DNA of 64,000 nucleotides. Origin: Oceanobacillus sojae (GTDB taxonomy: Bacteria > Bacillota > Bacilli > Bacillales > Amphibacillaceae). The stretch is from positions 1 to 64,000 of the forward strand of contig NZ_BJYM01000005.1 in the NCBI RefSeq assembly GCF_007991515.1, given 5' to 3'. Below are positions 8,846 to 16,897 of this stretch, in pieces (position 1 is the first letter of the stretch; every line of letters starts with the position of its first letter). Made by a program: the position numbers and the translations under genes. A model generated the notes under the pieces. It was given only the letters and a program-made list of their open reading frames with translations. It made no database searches and was not told the DNA's origin.

Positions 8846-9802
8846 TTGAAGACTTATTATTTAATCCCTGACAAAAATTCTTTACACAATCATTTCAGTC
8901 AAGATTTAGATCCAATTCTTACTATTCACAGTGGAGATTCTGTTGTGTTTAAAACACTCGACTCCGCTTGGGGTATGGAGAAAAGGAGTGCTCCCGGTGC
9001 TCAACGAAAACGTTGGACAGAAATCAACCCGGAGCGGCAAGATTCCTTCTTCGGTCATTCTCTCATTGGTCCGATTTCTATTCATCATGCAGAAGTCGGA
9101 GATACCTTAGAAATTAAAATTAATGAAATTGTTCCAGGTGAATGGGGATGGACTTCCGGGGGAGGATTTCCCAGTGAATGGAACAAAAAAATAGGAATCG
9201 CAGAAGAAAAAGAAGCTATGCTTGATTTTTTAGTTGATAACAATCGTAAAGAAGCAGTGAGCCAGTTTGGTAATTTTCCTTATAAAATTAAAATAGCTCC
9301 TTTTATGGGGATAATGGGCATGCCTCCTAACACTGAAGGAAAACATAGTACTTTTATTCCGAGACCATCTGGAGGGAATATAGACTGTAAGGAACTCCAG
9401 GCTGGAAGTCGTTTGTTTTTGCCGGTTTCTGTTGAGGGCGGGCTTTTTTCAACAGGAGATGGTCATGCTATTCAAGGCGATGGTGAAATTAGCGGTCCCG
9501 CTTTAGAATGTCCAATGGAGAAAGTTGATTTAACCTTCATTCTTCATAAGAAACAAAAGCTTTCATTTCCAAAAGCTGAAACACCAGAAGCATGGATTAC
9601 CATGGCATTCCATGAAGATTTAGACGAAGCTATGTGGTTAGCACTAAATAATATGATAGACTGGATGATAGAAATCTACTCATTTTCAAGAGCTGAAGCA
9701 AGTGCATGGGCTTCACTGGCTGTTGATTTACGCATCACCCAAATTGTTAATGGAAACAAAGGAGTTCATGCTTTTTTAGCAAAAGATAAGATTTGTAAAT
9801 AA
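8846..9802 (+). CDS. Acetamidase/formamidase family protein
   Basis: 318 residues, FmdA/AmdA family, which hydrolyses formamide, acetamide or related short amides to ammonia and the acid. Family signatures include SLIGPISIHHAEVGD (about residue 72), SGGNIDCKEL (about 173) and STGDGHAIQGDGE (about 200). Metal- and substrate-binding residues cannot be confirmed by eye. Start is TTG 8846, placed six bases after AAGGAGTGA; the GTG at 8837 lies inside that site. A gap of 15 bases leads to the HTH-F1beta gene, so the two are probably cotranscribed. The true substrate is unknown. Confidence 0.85.
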   Translation: MKTYYLIPDKNSLHNHFSQDLDPILTIHSGDSVVFKTLDSAWGMEKRSAPGAQRKRWTEINPERQDSFFGHSLIGPISIHHAEVGDTLEIKINEIVPGEWGWTSGGGFPSEWNKKIGIAEEKEAMLDFLVDNNRKEAVSQFGNFPYKIKIAPFMGIMGMPPNTEGKHSTFIPRPSGGNIDCKELQAGSRLFLPVSVEGGLFSTGDGHAIQGDGEISGPALECPMEKVDLTFILHKKQKLSFPKAETPEAWITMAFHEDLDEAMWLALNNMIDWMIEIYSFSRAEASAWASLAVDLRITQIVNGNKGVHAFLAKDKICK

Positions 9803-9817
9803 GAAAGGAGCATTGCA

Positions 9818-10870
9818 ATGGACCCTCTTACCATAAGATTGAATACAACTTTTTTACGAAGCAGAGTGCCTAACCTGACAGTCGCAGCAAAAAATGCTGG
9901 ACTGCGGCCTGCAACTGTCTCCAATCTCTGTACAGGTAAGATTCCTTTAGGACGTGCAGAAATTAGAACGATTGTTTTGCTTGCAAAATTAGCAAATTGT
10001 AGTGTAGATGATTTAATTATTATAGAAGACTACAGCAAAAAAATAGAGACTGGTATAAAAACAATAGATTTATTCGCTCCACTTGTCTTGAATAGTACAG
10101 TAGGGTTAATTGCACGGCCTGATATGGGACAGCTCGCTCTCTTAGCTGAAGTGTTTCACAGATTAAAAAATAACTCCTTTAAGACAATAACTCTCACACC
10201 AAAACAGGAAGACCCTGGATTAAAAGATTTACTTCATGAATCGGACTATATTGCCGCCGGGTTTGAGGAAATAGCTGTTCTCTTATCAGATGAATGGAAA
10301 AATAAAAATATTTTGCTTGTCGTTGACAGAGCCCATGTTATATCCGGAGAACTGGGAGACTTTAATCAAAATCTTCAATTGAAAGAAGTTCTCAGCTTAA
10401 CAACTTTTTTAATGGATTTAAGTGGTGAGGCTCCTGATGAGGACCTTCCATTTGGCCCTCTGGATACAATTTGGCAATTTGATGCAGAACTCGTTGCTCA
10501 AAAGTACTATCCTGCCATTCACCCTCTCTTTTCAATTTCAGAGAGCTACCCGCTCGATAAAAAACAAAACAGATTGCAGCAGGATGCCAGGAAGACTTTA
10601 CGGCGCTATAGGGAACTGCGAGCGCTTTATGCTATTAGAGGATATGAAAAAATGAGTAAAAAGGAAAAGAACGACTTTACGCGCGGTCAAAAGCTGGAAG
10701 CTTATTTAACACAACCTTTTTTTATCGCAGAGCCGTATACGGGACAAAAAGGCTGCTTTGTAAAAATCGTTGCACTTTTTAATGATATTAATAAAATACT
10801 TACTGAAGATTTGGCAGAATTAGAAGCTTCATCATTACTCTACAAAGGAGATTTAGACACCGTAGTATAA
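9818..10870 (+). CDS. XRE-type HTH fused to a degenerate F1-ATPase beta-like domain
   Basis: 350 residues. Residues 1-70 look like a Cro/C1-type helix-turn-helix (LTVAAKNAGLRPATVSNL, then a Leu-rich helix). From about residue 77 the chain follows the F1-ATPase beta subunit: TGIKTIDLFAP (78-88); a P-loop position reading ARPDMGQL (99-106) where beta has GGAGVGKT, so Lys and Thr are gone; a Walker B-like strand ILLVVD (165-170) keeping Asp170; QFDAELVAQKYYPAIHP (220-236); and the C-terminal helix block TRGQKLEAYLTQPFFIAEPYTG (288-309). The DELSEED loop is replaced by basic EKMSKKEK (277-284). The usual N-terminal beta barrel is absent. This looks like a DNA-binding regulator built on a non-catalytic F1beta core. 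A GGAG site precedes the ATG; a terminator follows. Confidence 0.8.
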   Translation: MDPLTIRLNTTFLRSRVPNLTVAAKNAGLRPATVSNLCTGKIPLGRAEIRTIVLLAKLANCSVDDLIIIEDYSKKIETGIKTIDLFAPLVLNSTVGLIARPDMGQLALLAEVFHRLKNNSFKTITLTPKQEDPGLKDLLHESDYIAAGFEEIAVLLSDEWKNKNILLVVDRAHVISGELGDFNQNLQLKEVLSLTTFLMDLSGEAPDEDLPFGPLDTIWQFDAELVAQKYYPAIHPLFSISESYPLDKKQNRLQQDARKTLRRYRELRALYAIRGYEKMSKKEKNDFTRGQKLEAYLTQPFFIAEPYTGQKGCFVKIVALFNDINKILTEDLAELEASSLLYKGDLDTVV

Positions 10871-10935
10871 CGTCTGTATTTTATTCACGAAAAACGAATA
10901 CTATCCAGATGGAAACCATTTTCTTTCTTCTATAT

Positions 10936-10975
10936 AAAAACAGCTCTAGCACATTATTCACCAGGGCTGTTTTTA
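10936..10975. terminator. Bidirectional intrinsic terminator
   Basis: AAAAACAGC and its complement flank a 15-base loop region with extra pairing inside, between the convergent HTH-F1beta and DUF2187-like genes. A-run and T-run on both sides allow it to work in both directions. Confidence 0.85.
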
Positions 10976-10986
10976 TACTATCCAAA

Positions 10987-11202
10987 TTATTTTCTTTTAT
11001 AATTTTTATGATTTACTACTGTTTTAATCGGCTCTCCAGTAGATGGATGATTTCCGATACGGACAATAACAGAATTTTCGCGTACAATAAGCACCTCTGC
11101 TTTTTTACCTTTATGCTCTCCGCGTACAATACTGATTGTTTCTCCAACTTCCGCAATATTCTCCGGCTTCACTGCCTGTTGCTCTAAATTTTCCTCTTCC
11201 AT
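10987..11202 (-). CDS. DUF2187-like small KOW-fold protein
   Basis: 71 residues: a short acidic N-terminus, then a compact beta domain (GETISIVRGEHKGKKAEVLIVRENSVIV and so on to NHKNYKRK) like the DUF2187/YkvS group of Bacillus proteins, which have an SH3/KOW-like fold. Function is unknown. GGGAGG precedes the ATG by nine bases. It is a single-gene unit between a bidirectional terminator and the SLAP gene promoter region. Confidence 0.65.
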   Translation of the reverse strand: MEEENLEQQAVKPENIAEVGETISIVRGEHKGKKAEVLIVRENSVIVRIGNHPSTGEPIKTVVNHKNYKRK

Positions 11203-11360
11203 GTTATAACCTCCCTTAGTTCATAGCTGACTAGTGTTTTTATCCCACTTATCGTAACATAAGTCTAAAACGAATGACATTTTTTTTCAAAAGAAACGCT
11301 AAAAATTTATTTCTATGCTCGAATCTTATATAATCAAGGTATCTATAAGGAGGATTTGTT

Positions 11361-11741
11361 ATGAACCTTGTTTTTGAACCCAAATGGGATAAAGCGCTTC
11401 CCGATACTGACCGGCGCAAGATTGAACAAATATTTCAAAATTCTGTACAACATAACACGGTTGATAAGCAGATGACATTCACTGCTTTGTGGCAAGCAAG
11501 AAACCATCGGTCAGATTTATTGGTAACTGTTTTAATTAATAATTACAGCAGACAAGCGTGCTCATTTAGTAACACAACATTACAATATGTAGAAGACGAC
11601 GTAGTAAAAGCAGAAAAACAATTTACTTTAGAAAGGGTTTTTGTACCTCCAGATTCAAGCATGCCCTGGACTTTTATTTTTCCAGAGTCCAGTTTTACAG
11701 ATTTCCCTATCATTTTACACGGTAACCTAGTTTATAAATAG
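11361..11741 (+). CDS. Small SLAP-domain-like protein
   Basis: 126 residues with no signal peptide or membrane segment. The opening (LVFEPKWDKALPDTDR) and the later DSSMPWTFIFPE segment resemble the small SLAP-domain proteins of Firmicutes, seen near accessory-secretion or surface genes; no such neighbours are present here. AAGGAGG lies nine bases before the ATG. Function unknown. Confidence 0.5.
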   Translation: MNLVFEPKWDKALPDTDRRKIEQIFQNSVQHNTVDKQMTFTALWQARNHRSDLLVTVLINNYSRQACSFSNTTLQYVEDDVVKAEKQFTLERVFVPPDSSMPWTFIFPESSFTDFPIILHGNLVYK

Positions 11742-12050
11742 TATATTTCTTGGATAATCATGCATAAGTAGGTACTTTTACTTTTTTAAACCAGGATTTA
11801 ACTATCATTTTTTAATTAAAATCTTTTTCAGGATTTAAATTCATACAATCCTATGCTATATTTGAAGATATGATTTCATCAGCAGAAGTCTAAAAATTCA
11901 TATCCCCTTTTCTTATAGAAAACAAGCTCGAATAGTTTTGCCAAATATTTATTTTGAACTGCTACTAGACTCAAGAATCAATATCGCATAATTATTCATT
12001 TTTTATTTACATCACGAAAATACTCACTCAAATGACAGGAGATGATAATT
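11742..12050. other. Intergenic, no gene seen
   Basis: AT-rich spacer between two plus-strand genes. No clear terminator, repeat or convincing promoter stands out; the promoter of the LuxR-type gene should lie in its last 100 bases. Confidence 0.4.
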
Positions 12051-12674
12051 TTGAGTATAACACCAACTTCGAACAGAACTTTGAATTTTATTGACGCTTT
12101 TACGTTATCCGAAAAAACGAATTTAAATATTTCTATACTATCTTTAAGAGATTTAGATGATTTTCAGCTTGATTCATCAAATGTACCAGATTTAGTCATG
12201 GTACCAATTTATCAATATAATGACATCACACGTATTCTTGAACAGGAGCAATTAAATGATGTTAAAACTGCTATTATCCTGCCTAATCTGCATATGAAGG
12301 ATATTATCCGCTTATATGAATTAGATTTTGATGGCTATTTTGTTAAAAATATGAGTTTAAATGAAGTCGTATCAGGAATTCGTTTTATTGACTCAGATTG
12401 TATTTATGTTTATCCTGAGTTAGCTAAGGATTTACATGACGAATTTTTAACCCTCTCTTCTACATTACAATCCCGTCCTGAGGGACTCCTTACAAAACGG
12501 GAATGGGATGTGCTGCTTGAGATATCAAGAGGCAATAATAACGAAATTATCGCCAGAAACTTAGAAATATCTGATAAAACAGTTAAAAACCATGTTACAA
12601 CAGTTCTAAGGAAACTAAATGTAAATGACCGGACTAACGCAATGCTTTTGGCATATCGTAAAGGCTGGATTTAG
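12051..12674 (+). CDS. LuxR/NarL-type regulator with an atypical receiver-like domain
   Basis: 207 residues from TTG 12051, nine bases after AGGAG; the ATG at 12042 touches that site. The C-terminus (about 142-207) is a clear NarL/FixJ HTH: LTKREWDVLLEISRGNNNEIIARNL, then SDKTVKNHVTTVLRKLNV. The N-terminal half has the size and strand pattern of a receiver, but the position of the phosphorylated Asp reads PDLVMVP (46-52), with Pro where Asp is expected, and no Asp pair opens the domain. It is an orphan: no kinase adjoins it. Control by phosphorylation is therefore unlikely. Targets unknown. Confidence 0.75.
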   Translation: MSITPTSNRTLNFIDAFTLSEKTNLNISILSLRDLDDFQLDSSNVPDLVMVPIYQYNDITRILEQEQLNDVKTAIILPNLHMKDIIRLYELDFDGYFVKNMSLNEVVSGIRFIDSDCIYVYPELAKDLHDEFLTLSSTLQSRPEGLLTKREWDVLLEISRGNNNEIIARNLEISDKTVKNHVTTVLRKLNVNDRTNAMLLAYRKGWI

Positions 12675-12696
12675 AAAAATAATGTAATGAAGTAAA

Positions 12697-12735
12697 ACGA
12701 GAAGCCTATGCAAGAAATAGACTTCTCGTTTTTTA
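12697..12735 (+). terminator. Intrinsic terminator of the LuxR-type gene
   Basis: Eight-bp stem (12697-12704 with 12722-12729), then seven T residues. Confidence 0.88.
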
Positions 12736-12797
12736 ATGCATACATATTTTAAAATTATGACGCTATCTCCAAGCCGTCATATACATGCCCTGTTTTA

Positions 12798-13058
12798 TTA
12801 GCTGCCCTGAGATAATTCAGTTTGCACTTGCTGCACTTCTTGGGGACTTGCCTGCTGACCAGGCTGATAATATCCATTTTGCAATGCATATTGGTATACT
12901 TTCAATTGACGTGCCTCATCACGGTTTCTCAGTTCCACAAATTTTTGGCGCAGCTGGGGATTATTTGATTCTGAAATATAGCCAGCATAACCTTTTAAAC
13001 TTGCATTAAGACCGTTTAAATAATCATTCACCATCTCTTTATCCTGAAACATTTTCAA
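12798..13058 (-). CDS. CotF-type spore coat protein
   Basis: 86 residues: helical coat-F-like segment (MVNDYLNGLNASLKGYAGYISE; VELRNRDEARQLKVYQYAL) and a Gln/Gly/Pro-rich tail (QPGQQASPQEVQQVQ). Such proteins are made in the mother cell and deposited in the spore coat. It lies nine bases after the next coat-like gene in the same direction, so the two are probably one operon. It is shorter than CotF itself and matches the small coat-F paralogues of bacilli. Its presence indicates a spore former. Confidence 0.75.
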   Translation of the reverse strand: MKMFQDKEMVNDYLNGLNASLKGYAGYISESNNPQLRQKFVELRNRDEARQLKVYQYALQNGYYQPGQQASPQEVQQVQTELSQGS

Positions 13059-13067
13059 ACCACCCTC

Positions 13068-13253
13068 CTATTGTAAAAATGACATTAATTGTTGCTTGGC
13101 ATTGCGAGCATCTTCTGCATCAAATTGCAGCATTGATTTAAATTCCGGATCTTGTGCCTGTTCAGCATAAGCCTCCAGTTTATTGACAATCATTCCATGC
13201 TCTCCAATGACTTTACGCAATGTTTCCAGTTCAGTTTGCGTTAATTGGCTCAT
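13068..13253 (-). CDS. Small coat-F-like spore protein
   Basis: 61 residues from ATG 13253, which follows GGAAAGGGG; the longer frame from 13283 starts before that site. Fully helical, with TETELETLRKV-like amphipathic repeats and an EDARNAKQQLMSFL end, as in the small YraD/YraF-like coat proteins found in pairs with CotF-type genes. First gene of the pair. Confidence 0.65.
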   Translation of the reverse strand: MSQLTQTELETLRKVIGEHGMIVNKLEAYAEQAQDPEFKSMLQFDAEDARNAKQQLMSFLQ

Positions 13254-13323
13254 CAGACAAACCCCTTTCCAAAAATTTATCACGGAGATAACAAACGCTA
13301 ACTCCCTGAATTACGCAACTGAC

Positions 13324-13425
13324 ATTCAATAGGAAAAGAGGAAGCGGATTAAGTACGCAGAATCAACGAGTGCGATTATCCGCTCCCTCGTAAAGAATCG
13401 TGCATCGAAAAACCTTCCATTGAAT
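13324..13425. repeat. Nested imperfect inverted repeat, possible structured RNA or element
   Basis: Outer arms 13324-13335 with 13415-13425 and inner arms 13338-13349 with 13378-13389 (11 of 12 match) form a stem of about 23 bp in the 328-base gap 13254-13581. No T-run follows. It could be a small RNA, a MITE-like remnant or part of the coat operon leader. The remainder of the gap shows nothing I can name. Confidence 0.4.
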
Positions 13426-13581
13426 GCAGTTTCGTTTTATCAAGGTTATTATGCCCGACGAATTATTTTATATGCCCACAGAAGGGTATTATTAACAAAT
13501 TCATTACTTTTTCCCTTGTTTAACCAAGCAGTTTCTCAAGACCATTCATTCGGCTTTTAAATTTCCTTATACAGGATTTAA

Positions 13582-14115
13582 TCATTCATTACGCCATTCT
13601 TTATATTCATCTAAATCAAGGACATTTACCGTTTTTGACCAATGCAAAACCGTTCCAATAAAATCTGGAATATCTAAATCCTTCATTTCATATATATCTC
13701 CATTATTTACTGTTGCAGTAGCATCTTCCAGAAATACAACCTTAAATCCGCGATCATATGCTGCAATCGCTGTGAATAAACAGCAAAATTCTGTATTAAG
13801 ACCGATAATGACAAGCTCGTCCACATTGTATGTTTTGCACTTTTCCAGCAAATTAGTTTGATAAAATGCGCTGGGTGTTTCTTTTTGAATTATTTCTGTA
13901 CCATACTTTTTAAAGGGTGGATAAATCTCTGCTCCACTTCCGTTTATATAAAATGGATCTTCTTTATTTTCACTAGTATGCTGAATCAGAAAAATTGGTA
14001 AGCCTTGCTTTGAAAAGTCTTTTAAGATAAGCTCCATATTATTAACACGCTCTCCTAAATCATGCCGCTCATTAATTAGTGCTTTTTGCATATCTATTGC
14101 TAATAATGCTTTCAA
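13582..14115 (-). CDS. Isochorismatase-family cysteine hydrolase
   Basis: 177 residues, nicotinamidase/isochorismatase fold. Catalytic set fits the family: Asp8 (LAIDMQ), Lys78 (IQKETPSAF) and Cys111 (LNTEFCCLFTAIAAYDRGF). Enzymes of this family cleave C-N bonds in nicotinamide, carbamoyl compounds or isochorismate; the substrate is not evident. Start is TTG 14115 with GGAGGG eight bases before. It stands alone between terminator-like sequences. Confidence 0.88.
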   Translation of the reverse strand: MKALLAIDMQKALINERHDLGERVNNMELILKDFSKQGLPIFLIQHTSENKEDPFYINGSGAEIYPPFKKYGTEIIQKETPSAFYQTNLLEKCKTYNVDELVIIGLNTEFCCLFTAIAAYDRGFKVVFLEDATATVNNGDIYEMKDLDIPDFIGTVLHWSKTVNVLDLDEYKEWRNE

Positions 14116-14240
14116 TATTACAGCCCTCCAATGATATTGAATTTATTCCTAAAATGATTTGGTTACGTATGATATACCACTGGAATCAACTCCTTCTTTT
14201 ATATAACTTCCGTTTTATTCATCAAATTCCTGCTTTCCGC

Positions 14241-14275
14241 TAAAAAAAGAGCTCTCTGTCCGAGAACTCTTTTTA
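14241..14275 (-). terminator. Intrinsic terminator after fosB
   Basis: Stem AAAAGAG...CTCTTTTT with inner pairing (TCTC with GAGA) just below the fosB stop; A-run and T-run flank it. Confidence 0.75.
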
Positions 14276-14280
14276 TCCAT

Positions 14281-14727
14281 TTATTCTTTTAAGTTATTTA
14301 CATTTTCCGGGTAAAAACGCATATGCTTTTTCTCATTCTGATAATAGTCTAAACGCTCCTGAAGTGTTCCTGTGTGGAGTTCAAACTTATGTCCGTCTAA
14401 ATCAGTAAAATAAATGGATTGCTTATCCTCTTCCGCACGTTCCCGTCCTTCCAATATATGAACCCCTAATTGTTTTAAATGCTGCTCCCAGGCTTCTAAT
14501 TCTGCCTCTTTAACAGAAAATGCCTGATGTGTGTAGGAAGCTTGAATCTCACTGCGGGGAATATCCTTTTCTTCATTCAAAGCAAGCCAGATTCCGTTTA
14601 AATCAAAATAAGCAGTAGATCTTCCTTTTACGAGTAATTTTGCATTAAATACATTTTTGTAAAACGCGATAGATTTTTCTAAATCAGATACAGAATATAA
14701 AAAATGATTTACTCCTTGAATTTGCAT
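14281..14727 (-). CDS. fosB: Metallothiol transferase FosB (fosfomycin resistance)
   Basis: 148 residues, VOC fold. FosB opens the epoxide of fosfomycin by adding bacillithiol (or cysteine) in a divalent-metal reaction in the cytoplasm. Expected metal ligands are present: His8 (VNHFLYS), His67 (SYTHQAF) and Glu116 (HKFELHTG). KGRSTAYFDLNGIWLALNE is close to characterised FosB proteins. The gene lies 12 bases below a GNAT gene on the same strand and is probably cotranscribed. Bacillithiol use fits the Bacillaceae. Confidence 0.93.
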   Translation of the reverse strand: MQIQGVNHFLYSVSDLEKSIAFYKNVFNAKLLVKGRSTAYFDLNGIWLALNEEKDIPRSEIQASYTHQAFSVKEAELEAWEQHLKQLGVHILEGRERAEEDKQSIYFTDLDGHKFELHTGTLQERLDYYQNEKKHMRFYPENVNNLKE

Positions 14728-14739
14728 TGAATCCTCCTG

Positions 14740-15282
14740 TTAAGCCTCTATCTTCAATACTTCACTTGTCGGCTTCGGCTCATATCCATAAATTTTCTTC
14801 TGATTATAAGAATGAATTTCTTCATAGATTGTTACCATATAATCCAATAATTGCTCATCCGTTTTCTCCTGTGCATCCCAATACATAATATCCAATTCTG
14901 TTTCCGAATGAGATACTAATGCCTGAAACTGATAAGAAATTGCTTCTGATATCCTGAACCCTTCACGGAAATAAAAGCGCAGCCGTTTTTCTGTATCCTC
15001 ATTGTTTTCATCTACCGGCTCTACCTCTAAAATAATTGTTTTCTGTTTATCTTTTAACTGCTGAATCAATTTTTTACCAATTCCTTTTCCACGGGCTTTT
15101 TCAGAAACCCACAAAAAATCAACAAAAACAAACTGTTCATATTCTGCATACATCATAATATGAAGGTCACTTTCATCCTTATAATAATTATTTGGTTTTT
15201 CCTTCAGTAAAGCTTCTATTTGTTCTTTTGCTTTCATTTCCTCTACCGGAAAATATTCATTTAACCGCTGGAACCAATCCAC
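14740..15282 (-). CDS. GNAT N-acetyltransferase
   Basis: 180 residues. Acetyl-CoA binding motif ARGKGIGKKLIQQL lies near residues 63-76 and the fold ends with a helical extension (DEQLLDYMVTIYEEIHSYNQKK). The acceptor cannot be predicted. GTG start at 15282 after GGAGGTAG. It is upstream of fosB in a probable two-gene operon, so a role in drug or metabolite modification is possible but unproven. Confidence 0.8.
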   Translation of the reverse strand: MDWFQRLNEYFPVEEMKAKEQIEALLKEKPNNYYKDESDLHIMMYAEYEQFVFVDFLWVSEKARGKGIGKKLIQQLKDKQKTIILEVEPVDENNEDTEKRLRFYFREGFRISEAISYQFQALVSHSETELDIMYWDAQEKTDEQLLDYMVTIYEEIHSYNQKKIYGYEPKPTSEVLKIEA

Positions 15283-15379
15283 AATACTACCTCCTGTTAC
15301 GTTACTTCCTTCATTTTATAACAGGATAGTAAGAAAATCACCTAAAGCCTGCTCAAACTTTTTTCCCGCACAAAAAAAT

Positions 15380-15514
15380 CCCTCTTTACAAGTTAAGAGA
15401 ATATTTATTATTTCCCCGTTCACTCTAAAGAGAGATACTATTTGTTTTAGCGAAACTTTACGCAGTGATTTTTTCCATCTCCACTTAGAATATTCTCTAT
15501 TCGTAAAGCAGGGT
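15380..15514. repeat. Long-range imperfect inverted repeat
   Basis: About 25 bases at 15380-15406 (CCCTCTTTAC, then AGAGAATATT) reappear inverted at 15485-15514 with small gaps, enclosing about 80 bases. It lies between the convergent-free ends of yeiH and the GNAT gene. It may be a MITE-like remnant or a structured transcript end; no transposase is near. Confidence 0.35.
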
Positions 15515-15543
15515 CTTACAGTCAGCTGTACTATGATAAATAA

Positions 15544-16701
15544 TTAAACCCTGACAAATCCGCCGAATAAGGAAACTAAAATAACACTTACAACACCTAC
15601 TGCTACTGCCGCCATAAATCCGATATAAAATGGCTTAAGCCCCATTCCTTTAAACTTTTTAAAGTTCGTAGACAGACCTACACCTGCCATGGCAGCCCCC
15701 AGAAGATATGTTGTTCCAAATGAGCTTAGATTATTATAAATTGATTCCCATGTTCTCCCTGCAAATAAACCAAAGGCATCTCCAGTACTTTCCAAAGTTG
15801 CATCTCCAATCGTACGGATAATGGAAAGAATCAAGAAGCCAATTACAAATAATGGGATAAATGTATACCACTTCGGTAATGTATCCTTTTCCGGCTTACC
15901 CTCTCCAGCTTCCCTTCTGGAATAATTGAAAAATATATAAGATACAAGCGGAATGATTGCAATAATAAATAAATTCCTAGTTAATTTCGTCACTGTCGCT
16001 GTTTCAATGACAGCAGGATTTTGAAAGAGCTGATCATAAATTAATGCAGCTCCGGTTACCTGAGCAGTGTCATGTATTGCCGTTCCTAAAAATAAGCCTG
16101 CTTTAATTGGATCGTCCGCAAATAAAAAATGGCCGAGAAAAGGATAGAGCATCATACCGGTTAAACCAAAAATAGTAATATTAGCCACAGCATAAGAAAT
16201 CTCATTTTCCTTAGCTTTAATAACCGGAGATGTTGCCATAATGGCGGTCACTCCACAAATGCCGGTACCGCTGGCAATCAATGTTCCAAGCCTCATGGAT
16301 TGATTCATTTTTTTCGTCAAATAGAGTGTTAAAGCTAAACCGACAGATATACAGGCAACAATCAGTGGAATTCCAAATGCGCCAAGCTTTAACGCCTCCA
16401 TCAGACTAAGACGCAGCCCCAGCAGAATAATTCCGGCACGCAATACGTACTTCATGGAAAAACTGATTCCTTTTGTAAATCTATCTGATAGATTTATCAC
16501 ATTCCGGATAACAATTCCAATTAAAATTGCCATAAATATACCGGAAACCGGCGTTGCGCTTCCTTCTGATAATAATCCCGTCCATATCATGATATATCCA
16601 ATCAGTTCCGCACCATAGATACCCAAAAACATCACAACAATACAGAGCAGTAACCCAGGCAGTATGTCTATTAAAATGTTACTACTTCTTGATTTCCCCA
16701 A
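15544..16701 (-). CDS. YeiH-family (UPF0324) putative sulfite/sulfate exporter
   Basis: 385 residues with about ten membrane spans, ending at a Gly-rich C-terminus. Family features visible are LGLRLSLMEALKLG and the ASGTGICGVTAIMATSPVIKA segment (about 130-165). Relatives (TauZ, YeiH) sit beside organosulfonate-degradation genes and are thought to export sulfite or sulfate. Here it follows xsc, which releases sulfite, so sulfite export is the natural role. TTG start at 16701 after GGGAG. A strong hairpin separates it from xsc, so its expression may be partly uncoupled. Confidence 0.85.
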   Translation of the reverse strand: MGKSRSSNILIDILPGLLLCIVVMFLGIYGAELIGYIMIWTGLLSEGSATPVSGIFMAILIGIVIRNVINLSDRFTKGISFSMKYVLRAGIILLGLRLSLMEALKLGAFGIPLIVACISVGLALTLYLTKKMNQSMRLGTLIASGTGICGVTAIMATSPVIKAKENEISYAVANITIFGLTGMMLYPFLGHFLFADDPIKAGLFLGTAIHDTAQVTGAALIYDQLFQNPAVIETATVTKLTRNLFIIAIIPLVSYIFFNYSRREAGEGKPEKDTLPKWYTFIPLFVIGFLILSIIRTIGDATLESTGDAFGLFAGRTWESIYNNLSSFGTTYLLGAAMAGVGLSTNFKKFKGMGLKPFYIGFMAAVAVGVVSVILVSLFGGFVRV

Positions 16702-16792
16702 ATTATCAACTCCCTTATGTACAACTGTTTGAGAATCATTTAACCTAACATACCGCTCTTAGTACTTTAAAAATACATGTAAATATATCTAA

Positions 16793-16825
16793 AATTTCCG
16801 CACCGGATAAACCGGTACGGAAATT
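16793..16825 (-). terminator. Strong hairpin between xsc and yeiH
   Basis: Fourteen-base arms with one mismatch (16793-16806 with 16812-16825) and a five-base loop, followed on the minus strand by a T-rich stretch. It would end or attenuate the xsc transcript before yeiH. A smaller stem (16860-16879) lies just above it. Confidence 0.65.
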
Positions 16826-16897
16826 CATTGTAGATAGCCGTCCGTAAAACTCCTATTGTACTTCCTCTTAAAGGAAGTTTCGCTTTATTATATCAGA

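Noticed and set aside
9818..10870. Genuine F1-ATPase beta subunit gene
   Set aside because: No atp operon neighbours, N-terminal barrel replaced by HTH, and the P-loop Lys/Thr are missing.
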